Assembly (NCBI GenBank): GCA_902774395.1
Contig: CACYIK010000006.1
Span: 1-64,000 of the forward strand
Direction of reading: 5' to 3'
DNA length: 64,000 bases
Source of the DNA: an uncultured Bacteroidota bacterium
GTDB taxonomy: Bacteria > Bacteroidota > Bacteroidia > Bacteroidales > P3
Below the pieces are notes generated by a model. The model searched no databases, was not told the origin of the DNA, and was given only the letters and a program-made list of their open reading frames with translations. The position numbers were made by a program, and so were the translations under genes. The stretch's first letter is position 1. The number at the start of each line of letters is the position of its first letter. Shown piece by piece: positions 35,674 to 44,957 of the stretch.

Positions 35674-36087
35674 ATGAAACGCCTATTATACATAGTATTC
35701 TTTATCTGCTGTCTCTCGGTCACGGGGCAGGCGCAGGCTATCCGCAACAGCAACAACTCCGCCATCGCCACCATCGAGAGTGACGGCACCGTGCGCAACG
35801 GCAACAACTCCTACCATGGCAAGATCGAGAGCGACGGCACCATACGCGGCAGCAACAACGCCTACCTGGGCAAGATTGAGAGCGACGGCACCGTGCGCGG
35901 CAGCAACAACAGCTACCTCGGCAAGGTGGAGAGCGACGGCACCGTGCGCGGCAGCAACAACAGCTACCTGGGCAAGGTGGAGAGCGACGGCACCGTCAGG
36001 GACAGCAGCAACCGCACCCTGGGCTACGCCAAAGGCGTCGCCATGCGGCATGCCGCCCTCTTTTTCTTCTTCAACTTCTTCAAATAA
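35674..36087 (+). CDS. Secreted 5-fold beta-flower protein
   Basis: 137 aa. Signal peptide (MKRLLYIVFFICCLSVTG-QAQA) then five tandem units of about 21 residues with consensus IESDGTVRGSNNSYLGK, matching the 5-fold beta-flower family of Bacteroidota periplasmic proteins, and a short hydrophobic tail (ALFFFFNFF). The repeat DNA is nearly identical between units. It starts 49 nt after the HEPN gene; a hairpin terminator follows. Molecular role unknown; the fold suggests small-ligand or polymer binding. Confidence 0.82.
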   Translation: MKRLLYIVFFICCLSVTGQAQAIRNSNNSAIATIESDGTVRNGNNSYHGKIESDGTIRGSNNAYLGKIESDGTVRGSNNSYLGKVESDGTVRGSNNSYLGKVESDGTVRDSSNRTLGYAKGVAMRHAALFFFFNFFK

Positions 36088-36090
36088 GGA

Positions 36091-36130
36091 AAGCCTCCCT
36101 TCGATAAGACTATCGAAGGGAGGCTTTTTT
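36091..36130 (+). terminator. Terminator after beta-flower gene
   Basis: 16-bp stem (AAGCCTCCCTTCGATA) with a 4-nt loop followed by TTTTTTT. Confidence 0.85.
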
Positions 36131-36148
36131 TATGGCCAACAGCGCTGA

Positions 36149-37612
36149 CTATTTCAGTTTCTTGAGGATCTCCAGCGTCTGGTTCCAGAACATCTCGACG
36201 GTCTTGATCTCGATGCGCTCGTCGGGGCTGTGGACGCCGCGCAGCGTGGGACCGTAGGAGATCATGTCCATGTTGGGATACTTCTCACCGATGAGGCCAC
36301 ACTCGAGGCCGGCATGGATGGCGCGGACAACGGGCTCCTTGCCGTACATCTTCTTGTAGACGTCGACGCCGACCTTCAGCACGCGGCTGTCGGGGTTGGG
36401 TGTCCAGCCGGGGTAGCCGTCGCTGTGCTTCACGCGGCAGCCCGCCAGGCGGAAGGTGCTCTCCATCTTGGCGGCAGCGGCCATCTTGGCGCTCTCCACA
36501 GAGCTGCGCTGCGAGGTGGCGATGTGGATGATGCCGTCGCGCATCTTGATGGAGGCGAGGTTAGTGGAGGTCTCCACGAAGTTCTCAATCTCGCGGCTCA
36601 TCGCCAGCACGCCATGGGCGCAGGCGTAGAGGAGGTTCACCAAACGCTCCTGAGTGTCCTTGTCGATGAGTTTCTTGGGCATCTCCTTGACATCGCGGAT
36701 CTCGAACTCCATCTCGGGCTCCGTGCTGCGGAACTCGAACACCATGGCCTTGCCCATCTTGGTAACCATGGCCTTGAAGGCGCGCACTTTGTCTTCGGGG
36801 ACGGTGACGAGGGCTTCGGCCTCGCGGGCGATGGCGTTGCGCAGGTTGCCGCCGTCGATGGTGGCGAGGCGCATGCCATATTTATAGGTACCCTCCCAGA
36901 GGATACGGTTCAGCAGCTTGTTGGCGCAGGCGCGGCCGCGGTTGATGTCGTCGCCGCTGTGGCCACCCACCAGTCCGCTCACCTTGACGCGGAAGGCCTT
37001 GTGACCCTTGACGGCAGGCACCAGCTTATAGTCCATCTCGGCGGTGGTGTCGATACCGCCGGCGCAGCCGATGCAGTACTCGCCCTCATCCTCGTCGTCG
37101 AAGTTGAGGAGTATCTCGCTCTTGAGCCAGCTCTTGCTGAGGCCGTTGGCACCGGTGAGGCCGGTCTCCTCGTCGACAGTGATGAGGGCCTCGAGGGCGG
37201 GATGGGCGATCTTCTTGTCCTCGAGGATGGCGAGGATAGCGGCGACGCCGATGCCGTCGTCGGCACCCAGGGTGGTGCCGTCGGCGGTGAGCCACTCACC
37301 GTCGAGGACGGGCTGGATGGGGTCTTTCATGAAGTCGAACTTCTTGCTGCTGTTCTTCTCGCAGACCATGTCCATGTGGGCCTGGAGGCAGACGCCGGCG
37401 CTCTTCTCATAGCCCTTGCTGGCGGGCTTGCGGATGAGCACATTGCCCAGCTTGTCGCTCTTGGTCTCGAGGCCGTGTTCCTTGCCCCAGTTCACGAGGT
37501 AGGCGCTGATGCGCTCCTCGTGCTTGGAGGGACGCGGAATCTGCATGATCTCACCAAACCAGTGCCACACGCGCTCCGGTTTGAGTCCTTTTAATACATC
37601 TTGTTTCTTCAT
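36149..37612 (-). CDS. pepD: Aminoacyl-histidine dipeptidase (cytosol non-specific dipeptidase)
   Basis: Hydrolyses dipeptides, Xaa-His among them; M20 family dizinc enzyme, cytoplasmic. 487 aa, normal length. Metal and catalytic motifs: LQAHMDMVCEKN (His), GADDGIGVA (bridging Asp), DEETGLTGA (catalytic Glu) and the downstream GGHSGDDINRGRACA that marks the PepD subgroup. Own -7 box at 37644-37651. Confidence 0.96.
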   Translation of the reverse strand: MKKQDVLKGLKPERVWHWFGEIMQIPRPSKHEERISAYLVNWGKEHGLETKSDKLGNVLIRKPASKGYEKSAGVCLQAHMDMVCEKNSSKKFDFMKDPIQPVLDGEWLTADGTTLGADDGIGVAAILAILEDKKIAHPALEALITVDEETGLTGANGLSKSWLKSEILLNFDDEDEGEYCIGCAGGIDTTAEMDYKLVPAVKGHKAFRVKVSGLVGGHSGDDINRGRACANKLLNRILWEGTYKYGMRLATIDGGNLRNAIAREAEALVTVPEDKVRAFKAMVTKMGKAMVFEFRSTEPEMEFEIRDVKEMPKKLIDKDTQERLVNLLYACAHGVLAMSREIENFVETSTNLASIKMRDGIIHIATSQRSSVESAKMAAAAKMESTFRLAGCRVKHSDGYPGWTPNPDSRVLKVGVDVYKKMYGKEPVVRAIHAGLECGLIGEKYPNMDMISYGPTLRGVHSPDERIEIKTVEMFWNQTLEILKKLK

Positions 37613-37643
37613 GGGTATCTAGTTTTTATTTAATTCGGAACTG

Positions 37644-37651
37644 CAAAAATA
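37644..37651 (-). promoter_or_regulatory. -7 box for pepD
   Basis: TATTTTTG plus CAG on the minus strand, about 30 nt before the ATG. Confidence 0.65.
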
Positions 37652-37676
37652 CATATTTTTACGCACATGGCGAAAA

Positions 37677-38558
37677 TTATTTTTCATTCAGGTTCATGCG
37701 ACGGACAATGTCGGCCTTGCAGGGGTAGCAGATGTCGCCAAAAGCCGGACTGCCGTATTCGAGGGCCAAGGTGTCGTTGACGGGGATGCGGGTGCAGTCG
37801 TCGACAAGGAGTTCGTTCCAGGTGCTGTCGCTCATCGGCTGTCGGTAGAGGTTGTAGTAATATGCGCTCATTCCATAGCGCTTGCGGCCAATGGTGACAA
37901 TGTCGACATCACGCACAGCCCGGCGCCTCCCGTAGACCGTCACACTGTCGTCGGCCAGGCCATTGTAGTCGCTCAGCGCAATGCAGAAGCAGTCCAAATC
38001 CTTCAGCCGCTGCCGGATGCCCTCAATCTCGTCTGCAGTGAGGCCGATGGTGGCGCCCACCTCGACAGCGTCGATGGGACCAGAGGTTTTCCAGCGGTAA
38101 ACAAACTCTCCTCCGGCGACGCGGGTGTGAAAATGATCCACCTTGTCCCCGTCAAACTCCAAGTCAAGATAGGCGCCGCTGTCCATCGCCGAGCGGGTAT
38201 AGTCCGCCAGTGTCCACAGTTCGCGCTCGTGCTCGCAATAGTGGGCAACGAGACCGTCGACCTCCACCTCGTCCGCCTGGCGGCTGTCGAGCCACCATGT
38301 GAGGCCGAAAAGAAGCAGATTGCCCACACCCCACAGGAAGACCACGCGCTGGTAGGTATCGCGCATGCGGACATTGCAAATGGTGATAACAAACGCCAGC
38401 AGCAACAAGGGTATCCAGAGGAGGATCGTGATGACAAAGAAGAACTCCATCTCAGCGTTGCCCGTGGTTACACACATCGCGGCAAGCAGCATTGTAACAA
38501 GCACCTTCACTCCGATAGCGGCACTGCGCCAAAAGGTCATTCCTTTCTCTTCTTTCAT
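37677..38558 (-). CDS. Membrane-anchored protein of unknown function
   Basis: 293 aa from the ATG at 38558. Three hydrophobic helices in the first 100 residues (about 10-30, 37-58 and 70-88), then a soluble domain with mixed alpha/beta (VEVGATIGLTADEIEGIRQRL) and a C-terminal Cys pair (DICYPCKADI). It follows the DUF3298-like lipoprotein gene closely. An upstream in-frame ATG (38576) lies in a small duplication of the gene junction; the original TAATG stop-start overlap favours 38558. Family not recognised. Confidence 0.65.
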   Translation of the reverse strand: MKEEKGMTFWRSAAIGVKVLVTMLLAAMCVTTGNAEMEFFFVITILLWIPLLLLAFVITICNVRMRDTYQRVVFLWGVGNLLLFGLTWWLDSRQADEVEVDGLVAHYCEHERELWTLADYTRSAMDSGAYLDLEFDGDKVDHFHTRVAGGEFVYRWKTSGPIDAVEVGATIGLTADEIEGIRQRLKDLDCFCIALSDYNGLADDSVTVYGRRRAVRDVDIVTIGRKRYGMSAYYYNLYRQPMSDSTWNELLVDDCTRIPVNDTLALEYGSPAFGDICYPCKADIVRRMNLNEK

Positions 38559-38596
38559 TAACGCATTCCCTTTCATTCATACATTAACGCATTCCC
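38556..38596 (-). repeat. Short duplication of a gene junction
   Basis: A 15-nt block (GGGAATGCGTTAATG on minus) occurs at 38556-38570 and 38582-38596, duplicating the stop/start junction between two genes. Confidence 0.75.
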
Positions 38597-39444
38597 AAGA
38601 GGCGCCGGCCGTAGGGAGTAAACGAGACCTGCTTCGAGAGCCATTTGACAGGCAGGGCCACGTGCTGGATACCGCAGCAGTAGGGAGTGATGTGGTAGAG
38701 GTCGTAGACGACATTGATGCTGGTATGTGCGCTGTCGATGAAGAAGTTCATCGTCATCGGCATTTCCTTGGCATTGATATATTCGTCAAAGAGGCATCCC
38801 TGTATCTCGCTGTTGTCGTCGAGTTCATGGATGGCGCGAGCCACCACGCGGCAGAGGCGCGAAGTGTCGATGAGGTCGTCCAGGTTGACGATCTCGCCGC
38901 TTTCGACATCCACGGTAAGGTACTGCTCGCCATACAAGCCATGGATGGCACCTATATCGTAGTTGCCGTAGCCTATGAAAAAGGTGGCGATATTGCCCGA
39001 CTGGCTGCAAGTGCTGTTCATCTCGGAATAGCTGTAGGGCTTGTCCTCGTCGATATTCTTCACCATCTCGCCAGGAACCTTGTGGATGACATTATCGCGC
39101 CATTCCGCGACACCTTTCTTAATGTCGGTAGTGGGCTCGACATTGAAATAGAAAGACATGAGCTCCTTCATGGCCTTCTCTGTCATCATTCCCTCCTCGG
39201 GCCACACCACAGAGAAGCGTTCCCTCACATAATAGGTCTCGTACTCCGGGCCGAGTTCCTCGTCATGGACGACAAAGCACAGCTGGTCCTTCACCGTAAA
39301 AGTCTTGAACTCCTTCGTCGTGGCAGCCTCGTCGACCGAGTCGGCGACTATCGGCAGGGAATCATTCTCTGTCTTGGCTTTTTCGCCGCCACACGCAGCC
39401 AGCAGGGCGGTAGCGAGAGCGAGCGCAAGTATCTGTTGTTTCAT
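38584..39444 (-). CDS. Lipoprotein with DUF3298/RsiV-like domain
   Basis: 286 aa. Lipoprotein signal with lipobox LLAAC (Cys18). Residues about 150-260 (GAIHGLYGEQYLTVDVESGEIVNLDDLI, then FFIDSAHTSINVVYDLYHITPY) resemble the DUF3298 domain found in RsiV and in many Bacteroidota lipoproteins, where it may bind lysozyme or peptidoglycan fragments. ATG at 39444 preferred over a GTG at 39450. Own -7 box at 39474-39481, divergent from the PCMD gene. Confidence 0.8.
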   Translation of the reverse strand: MKQQILALALATALLAACGGEKAKTENDSLPIVADSVDEAATTKEFKTFTVKDQLCFVVHDEELGPEYETYYVRERFSVVWPEEGMMTEKAMKELMSFYFNVEPTTDIKKGVAEWRDNVIHKVPGEMVKNIDEDKPYSYSEMNSTCSQSGNIATFFIGYGNYDIGAIHGLYGEQYLTVDVESGEIVNLDDLIDTSRLCRVVARAIHELDDNSEIQGCLFDEYINAKEMPMTMNFFIDSAHTSINVVYDLYHITPYCCGIQHVALPVKWLSKQVSFTPYGRRLLGMR

Positions 39445-39473
39445 CGTCACAGCTATTACTTTAAAATAGGATG

Positions 39474-39481
39474 CAAAGATA
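39474..39481 (-). promoter_or_regulatory. -7 box for DUF3298 lipoprotein
   Basis: TATCTTTG plus CATCC on the minus strand, about 30 nt before the start codon. Confidence 0.65.
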
Positions 39482-39533
39482 CAACTTTTTCCTCACACCA
39501 CGAACTTTTTTTCCTTATTTCCCATTTTTTGTG

Positions 39534-39541
39534 TATCTTTG
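39534..39541 (+). promoter_or_regulatory. -7 box for PCMD lipoprotein
   Basis: TATCTTTG plus CAGTC; divergent partner of the box at 39474-39481, about 38 nt before the ATG at 39580. Confidence 0.65.
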
Positions 39542-39579
39542 CAGTCGCATTAAGATGTATAAACATTATCGTTAGACAG

Positions 39580-40719
39580 ATGAAAAGACTACTATTAGCC
39601 TCATTGTTTCTTACCACACTGCTCTTTGCCTCGTGCATCAAGGACGAGCTGCCGAACAACGAGTGCGACATCCTCAGCGCATGGGTCGAGGGTGAGGAAT
39701 ACGAAAGCTTTTTCTACCAAACCACACAGATGCGTATCGACAACATCCCGTCGAACAGCACGGAGATTGTCTTCCAGGTGCGCACCAAGACGGGTTTGCC
39801 GCCTATCCCCGTGTATTTTGCACTCACCCCCGGCGCCACCATCGAGCCCGCCAACGGCTCGCTGCAGGACTTTTCCAATGGTCCCGTGACCTACATTGTG
39901 ACGTCGGAGGACGACGCGTGGTGCCGCATCTACCGCGTCGACTTCCAGGAGGCCAGCTCCTCGGCCTCCTCCCACTTCCGCTTCGAGCACGTGGCAGTCG
40001 ACACCTTCACCAACGGCAGCACCTACCATATCTTCTACGAGATTGAGGACAACATACGCCGCAACATCTGGGCCTCGGGCAACGCTGGCGTAGCCATCCT
40101 GCACGGCGACTGGACTCCCGCGCAGTTCCCCACCCACTCGACAGACAACGGCTACCAGGGCAAAGGCGTATGCCTCAACACGCAGTCGACCGGTGCCTGG
40201 GGAGCGGCCTTCGGCAAACCCATCGCCGCTGGCAACCTCTTCCTCGGCAGGTTCAACGTCAACGCCGTGCTCACCGATGCGCTGAAGGCTACAGAATTCG
40301 GCATCCCCACCAGCCAGCAGCCCGTGAAGGTCAGCGGCTGGTATAAATACACTCCCGGCGACACCTTCACCGATGCCTCGATGCAGCCCGTGCCCGGCCG
40401 CGTGGACCAAGGCCATATCTACGCCGTCTTCTACCGCAACCACGATGCCCAGGGCAACCCCGTGGTGCTCTACGGCGACAATGTGCTCAGCAGCGACCTC
40501 ATCGTCAGCAAGGCCGAGCTGGTGCCGGCGGCCACCGACCAGTGGACGCACTTCGAGATCACTCTCGAGGGCGGCAGCGCCGACCCTGCCATCCTCGCCG
40601 CCATGGGCTACAGCTACACCGTGGTCTTCTCCTCGAGCAAGGACGGCGACACCTTCGAGGGCGCCGTCGGCAGCACGCTGTATGTCGACGAAGTGACGGT
40701 GGAATTTCAAGCGAACTAA
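39580..40719 (+). CDS. PCMD-domain lipoprotein
   Basis: 379 aa. Lipobox LLFASC (Cys19), so surface or periplasmic lipoprotein. N-terminal beta region (residues 25-130) then a PCMD ('putative carbohydrate metabolism') domain with GVCLNTQSTGAWGAAFGKPIAAGNLFLGRF, KVSGWYKYTPGDTF and LYVDEVTVEF, a jelly-roll-like sandwich common in Bacteroidota outer-membrane lipoproteins. It heads a probable operon with a barrel protein and an S66 peptidase. The start at 39580 is fixed by the lipoprotein signal and the promoter; the frame stays open upstream but opposes other genes there. Confidence 0.87.
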   Translation: MKRLLLASLFLTTLLFASCIKDELPNNECDILSAWVEGEEYESFFYQTTQMRIDNIPSNSTEIVFQVRTKTGLPPIPVYFALTPGATIEPANGSLQDFSNGPVTYIVTSEDDAWCRIYRVDFQEASSSASSHFRFEHVAVDTFTNGSTYHIFYEIEDNIRRNIWASGNAGVAILHGDWTPAQFPTHSTDNGYQGKGVCLNTQSTGAWGAAFGKPIAAGNLFLGRFNVNAVLTDALKATEFGIPTSQQPVKVSGWYKYTPGDTFTDASMQPVPGRVDQGHIYAVFYRNHDAQGNPVVLYGDNVLSSDLIVSKAELVPAATDQWTHFEITLEGGSADPAILAAMGYSYTVVFSSSKDGDTFEGAVGSTLYVDEVTVEFQAN

Positions 40720-40752
40720 GAAGTGAGAACTAAGAACTAAAAACTAAGAATT

Positions 40753-41529
40753 ATGAAAAATCATTTGTCCTTTCACTCCCTTTCACTCCCTTTCAATTCC
40801 TTTCACTCCATATTAATCCTTTCTCTTTTCACCTTTCACCTCTCACCTTTCACCTCGTCTGCCCAGGATATCACGGTTCGCGCGGGCTATAACATCGGTG
40901 GCACGGCACCCCTGCCCCTGCCGGCCTCCATACGCAGCATCGACGCCTTCCGCCCGACGTTCTCCCCGTGCATCGGGGCCGATTTTCAATTTTCAATTTT
41001 CAATTTTCAATTTTCCGCGGGCCTTCACCTCGAGAACAAGGGCATGGACATCGACGCCACCGTCAAGAGCTACCACATGGAGATGACGAAAGGCACCAGC
41101 CACATCAGCGGCCTCTTCACCGGCCACATCTCCCAGCAAGTGACCCAATGGATGCTCACGGTGCCTGTCTCATTCATCATTCATCATTCAACATTCAACA
41201 TTAAGTTTGGCCCCTATTTCTCGCTGTTGCTCTCGAAGGAGTTCAGCGGCATCGCCTCCGACGGCTACCTCCGCCAGGGCGACCCCACGGGTCCCCGCAT
41301 CGAGATTGGCAACAAGGAGGGCGAATGGGCCACCTACGACTTCAGCGACGAGATGCGCAGCCTGCAATGGGGACTGGGCGTGGGCCTCGACTGGCGCTTC
41401 AGCCGACATGCGGGACTCTCGGTCGACCTCAACTGGGGACTCTCCGGCATCTTCAATAGCGATTTCAAGACCGTCGAGCAGCCGCTCTACCCCATCTACG
41501 GCAGCATCGGCCTTTTCTATAACCTTTAA
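40753..41529 (+). CDS. Outer-membrane beta-barrel protein with repeat-encoded segments
   Basis: 258 aa. Barrel of the OMP_b-brl_2 type: ITVRAGYNIGG, LHLENKGMDIDATV, LQWGLGVGLDWRF, GSIGLFYNL. Its signal peptide is encoded by TTTCACTCCC/TTTCACC repeats (40763-40860). Two predicted strands are pure spacer repeat: DFQFSIFNFQFSAG (DNA 40981-41018, TTTTCAA units) and SFIIHHSTFNIKF (41172-41208, TCATTCA/TCATCAT units). The repeats keep the frame and the alternating strand pattern. Likely translated with the PCMD lipoprotein. Confidence 0.8.
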   Translation: MKNHLSFHSLSLPFNSFHSILILSLFTFHLSPFTSSAQDITVRAGYNIGGTAPLPLPASIRSIDAFRPTFSPCIGADFQFSIFNFQFSAGLHLENKGMDIDATVKSYHMEMTKGTSHISGLFTGHISQQVTQWMLTVPVSFIIHHSTFNIKFGPYFSLLLSKEFSGIASDGYLRQGDPTGPRIEIGNKEGEWATYDFSDEMRSLQWGLGVGLDWRFSRHAGLSVDLNWGLSGIFNSDFKTVEQPLYPIYGSIGLFYNL

Positions 41530-41538
41530 CCGCAACCA

Positions 41539-42555
41539 ATGAAAAAATTATTCATTGCGATGCTGATGCTTGCATCGCTCCCCTGCTTGAATTCTCAGCC
41601 ACTCACCCTGTCGACCACCCAGCCGCCCTTCCTGAAGGCGGGCGACCGTGTGGCGCTTCTCTCGCCCTCCTATGCCAGCAGCCTGGGCGAGGTGGACTCG
41701 ACAGCCAACGTGCTGCGCGACTGGGGGCTGGTGCCCGTCATCGGCCCTAATGTGGGCAAGGTCTTCGCCGGGAAATATGCCGGCACCATCGCCGAGCGTG
41801 TCGCCGACCTGCGCTGGGCACTGAACGACACCACCATCAAGGCCATCATCTGCAACCGTGGCGGCTACGGGACGATACACTACATCAACGCCATCTCTCT
41901 CGAGGAATGGGGCGCACACCCCAAATGGCTCGTGGGCTTCAGCGACATCACCACGCTGCACGGGCTGCTGACACGTGCCGGCGTGATGAGCATCCACGGC
42001 ACCATGGGTCTGTTCCTTGCCAAAGGCGGCACCGACAGCAGCAGCACGCTGATGCGAGACCTAATCCTGGGCACCGTGCCGCGCTACGAGGTGGCGCCGC
42101 ACCCACAGAACATCGAAGGCCACGCCACCGGCGTCCTCGTGGGCGGCAACCTCTGCACCTTCGCCCCCAACCTCGGCACTCAGGCCGACGCCTTGCAGGG
42201 CGAGGACTTCATCCTCTTCATAGAGGAGGTGGAAGAGTCGATGCACAACGTCGACCGCCAGTTCTACATGCTGGCCCTCAACGGCGTCTTCGGTGCCAAA
42301 GGGCGCTGTAAAGGAGTGGTGCTGGGCGACTTCACGGACTGTGGCAACGAGTTCACCTTCGAGAGCATCGAGGCCATGCTGCGCCAGTACCTGCTGCCGC
42401 TGGGCATCCCTTTGCTCTGCGGCTTCCCGGCGGGACACGACGCGGTGAACCTGCCGCTGGTGATGGGAGCGCCGGTGACCCTCGACGTCCGCAACGACGG
42501 CGCCACCCTCCAGTTCGGCATCGACGGCCGTCAGCAGGAGGTCAAAGTCGAATAG
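41539..42555 (+). CDS. S66-family LD-carboxypeptidase-like enzyme
   Basis: 338 aa, exported (signal peptide ends about residue 19). S66 serine peptidase: cuts the LD-bond of tetrapeptide muropeptides (LdcA) or degrades microcin C (MccF). Motifs: RVALLSPSYASS opening, ICNRGGYGT, nucleophile at GFSDITTLHG (Ser near 134), GGNLCTF, FIEEVEES and catalytic His in GFPAGHD (near 300). Family LdcA is usually cytoplasmic; a signal peptide points to periplasmic peptidoglycan recycling, seen in other Bacteroidota. 9 nt after the barrel gene. Confidence 0.9.
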   Translation: MKKLFIAMLMLASLPCLNSQPLTLSTTQPPFLKAGDRVALLSPSYASSLGEVDSTANVLRDWGLVPVIGPNVGKVFAGKYAGTIAERVADLRWALNDTTIKAIICNRGGYGTIHYINAISLEEWGAHPKWLVGFSDITTLHGLLTRAGVMSIHGTMGLFLAKGGTDSSSTLMRDLILGTVPRYEVAPHPQNIEGHATGVLVGGNLCTFAPNLGTQADALQGEDFILFIEEVEESMHNVDRQFYMLALNGVFGAKGRCKGVVLGDFTDCGNEFTFESIEAMLRQYLLPLGIPLLCGFPAGHDAVNLPLVMGAPVTLDVRNDGATLQFGIDGRQQEVKVE

Positions 42556-42564
42556 TCCTCTTTA

Positions 42565-44895
42565 TCATTGAATTTCGAGCTCCCACTCGCCGGCCTCGAC
42601 AGTGCGTTCCTGCGGGGTGCCGGGGAAGAGTGTGGCGGTGGTACCTTTAGGCACCGCAACCTTCAGGGTCTTGCCTGTTATCTCCACACGGATAGCGCCG
42701 TAAGCGGTGGGCTTGGTGCACCTCACCCAGTCGACGCCTGAGACAGGCTGGGGGTCGATGAAGAAATGCTTATAGCCAGGCTGATAGGGGTCGGGACGGA
42801 TACCGGCAACGGCTTGGTAGAACCAGATGCCGATGCCGTTGTAGCAGTTGTGGACACGGCTACGGTCCTCCTTGCCGGGACGGCCGCAGTCCCACGACTC
42901 CCACGTAGTGGTGGCACCTTGGTTTATCATGTTGAGGTAGCCGGGATAATCCTCTTGCCAGAGAACCGTGGCCATAAGGTCGGCCTGACGCTCCTTTATG
43001 CACCACTCGGTGAAGATGGGGACGCCGACGAGGCCAACGGCGATATGGTCGCGGTACTTCCCGTGGATGTCTTTTAATAACTGTTGTTTGACGACGGCAG
43101 CAGTGGCGCTGTCGGGCGGGACGCCCTGCAGCAGGGCATAGCACTGGTCGAGCACCGTGCCATTGGCATAGGTGTGCGTCTCGGGATGGTAGAAATGGCG
43201 GTGGATGTCTTTTACCAACCTTTCTCGCCAGGCAGCAAAACGCTCAGCGTCGTTGCTGCGTTCAATCACATAGGCCATCTCCTCCATGTCAGCGAGGCAT
43301 TCGGCAAGGAAGCAGTTGCTGACATGCAATACGCTTTCGCCGCCTTTATCCACACCTTGGCTCCACAAGGTCGCCGACCACAGTTCAGGAACAGCCCAGT
43401 CGCCGAGAAACCACGAACGGCGTTCGGTGTCGGGCCACGGTTTCAATATTCCATCCTCGCAATGACGTTCAACGAAGTCGAGCCAACGGCACATCTCGTC
43501 GTAATATTCATAGATTATCCTGTGGTCATCGTAATTCAAGTAAGTGCGCCAAGGAGCCTTGATGATAAAGCCGCTCCAGTAGGGACCGCCGCCGGTGCGG
43601 AAAGCAGGAGCAACGTATGGCAGGTCTCCGGTGGAATCCATGGCGTCGGCCCAGGCCGTCAGCCAGTTGCGGTAGGTGTCGCGCACATCCCATATCGTCT
43701 GCAGCGTCATGGTGGACGAGTTGCCGTCGCCGCCATAGCCCATGCGCTCGATATGGGGGCAGTCGACCATGTAGCCGCTAAAGGTGAGGCAGCTGAGGGT
43801 GTACTTCACCATGTCGTGGATGGCGTTGAGGCGCGGGTCGGAACACTCGAAGGAGGCACCCTCCTTGGGGTCGACGGCAGAGATTTGCAGGGCAGTGGCA
43901 TATTGGTATTCGGAAATTGGGCTGCCCATATTGGCCGTGTCGACGCCCCGGATGCGCACATAGCGGAAGGCGTGCATGTGGAAACGGTTGGTGAAATGGA
44001 TGTCGTCGTCACCGGTGCCGTCGCTGATGTATACGTCCGTCTCGGTGAACGGCGGCTTGGCATCCAGATGGTCGAGATACTCCATCGTTATCTCATGTCC
44101 TTTGGGCTGAGGGAGGAAGCTAGCCTGGAACCAGCCCGTTACCACACGTCCGAAGTCGAGCAGAATGGAGCCGTCGGGTTGCGGCGTTTCGGATATGGGC
44201 GATAGAAAGTCGACAATACGGTTGCCCTTGAATTGCTGATAAGAAACGGCTAGGCCCTTGGCGTCATAGACCGCCGCGGGCCGCCAGTCGGGCTTCACGC
44301 GTGCGTCGTAGCGTTCGCCGCCAAAGTGCATGGGCTGCCAGTTGTCGGTGTAACTATAGCCGGATGGCGAGGCCTTCCAGGTACTGTCGGTCTGGGCGAG
44401 TATGTACAACAGTCCGCATTCCTCGTCGGAGACACATCGCACAACTTTGGCCTTGGCCACCGCCGGAGTGCCATAAATGCGTCCCCATCCCTGCCCCAGC
44501 CAGAGCATTATCTCGTTCTCTCCTTCATGAATATACGGCATGATGTCGTAACGTACCGTGAGGGCCCGCTTGTCGAGCTGCGACACGGCGGGTTGCAGGA
44601 CGTCATCCCCCACTTTCGTCCCGTTGACATACACCTCGTGGTAACCCAGCGAGGTGACGTCGACGGTAAACTTGAGACTTTCGAATTTGTAATGTTTCAA
44701 GTCGTCAGCCGACACGGTGAATGTCTTCCGCAGCATAGGCGTCTCCGCCCATCCGCCCGGTGTCCGGGTTGACGATGATTCGGTGCGGCAGCCGATGAAC
44801 TGCTGCGCCTGTGCTGAAAAAGAAAGATGGAAAACCAGGATTGCACAAAGTGTATGCCGTAGCATGTGTTTTAGTATAGTGCCGTTATCTTTCAT
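42565..44895 (-). CDS. Alpha-L-rhamnosidase, GH78
   Basis: 776 aa, secreted (signal peptide to AQAQ). Hydrolyses terminal alpha-L-rhamnose from plant or bacterial glycans. N-terminal beta domains (GYHEVYVNGTKVGD, an accessory lectin-like segment), then an (alpha/alpha)6 barrel with the GH78 signature VDCPHIERMGYGGDGN, DLPYVAPAF and WDCGRPGKEDRSRVHN, and a C-terminal beta domain. Start 44895 (alternative 44865). It lies near an EEP hydrolase and GH97 on the same strand but with no SusC/SusD pair in the window. Confidence 0.92.
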   Translation of the reverse strand: MKDNGTILKHMLRHTLCAILVFHLSFSAQAQQFIGCRTESSSTRTPGGWAETPMLRKTFTVSADDLKHYKFESLKFTVDVTSLGYHEVYVNGTKVGDDVLQPAVSQLDKRALTVRYDIMPYIHEGENEIMLWLGQGWGRIYGTPAVAKAKVVRCVSDEECGLLYILAQTDSTWKASPSGYSYTDNWQPMHFGGERYDARVKPDWRPAAVYDAKGLAVSYQQFKGNRIVDFLSPISETPQPDGSILLDFGRVVTGWFQASFLPQPKGHEITMEYLDHLDAKPPFTETDVYISDGTGDDDIHFTNRFHMHAFRYVRIRGVDTANMGSPISEYQYATALQISAVDPKEGASFECSDPRLNAIHDMVKYTLSCLTFSGYMVDCPHIERMGYGGDGNSSTMTLQTIWDVRDTYRNWLTAWADAMDSTGDLPYVAPAFRTGGGPYWSGFIIKAPWRTYLNYDDHRIIYEYYDEMCRWLDFVERHCEDGILKPWPDTERRSWFLGDWAVPELWSATLWSQGVDKGGESVLHVSNCFLAECLADMEEMAYVIERSNDAERFAAWRERLVKDIHRHFYHPETHTYANGTVLDQCYALLQGVPPDSATAAVVKQQLLKDIHGKYRDHIAVGLVGVPIFTEWCIKERQADLMATVLWQEDYPGYLNMINQGATTTWESWDCGRPGKEDRSRVHNCYNGIGIWFYQAVAGIRPDPYQPGYKHFFIDPQPVSGVDWVRCTKPTAYGAIRVEITGKTLKVAVPKGTTATLFPGTPQERTVEAGEWELEIQ

Positions 44896-44957
44896 TTCTT
44901 AATAAAATCATAGCCTGATGGCTCCCTGAGGGGAATTTGTGTCGAAAAAAAAGCTGT

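Noticed and set aside
38365-39579. Upstream extension of the PCMD gene frame to 784 codons
   Set aside because: Runs opposite two real minus-strand genes; the true start at 39580 has a promoter and a lipoprotein signal.
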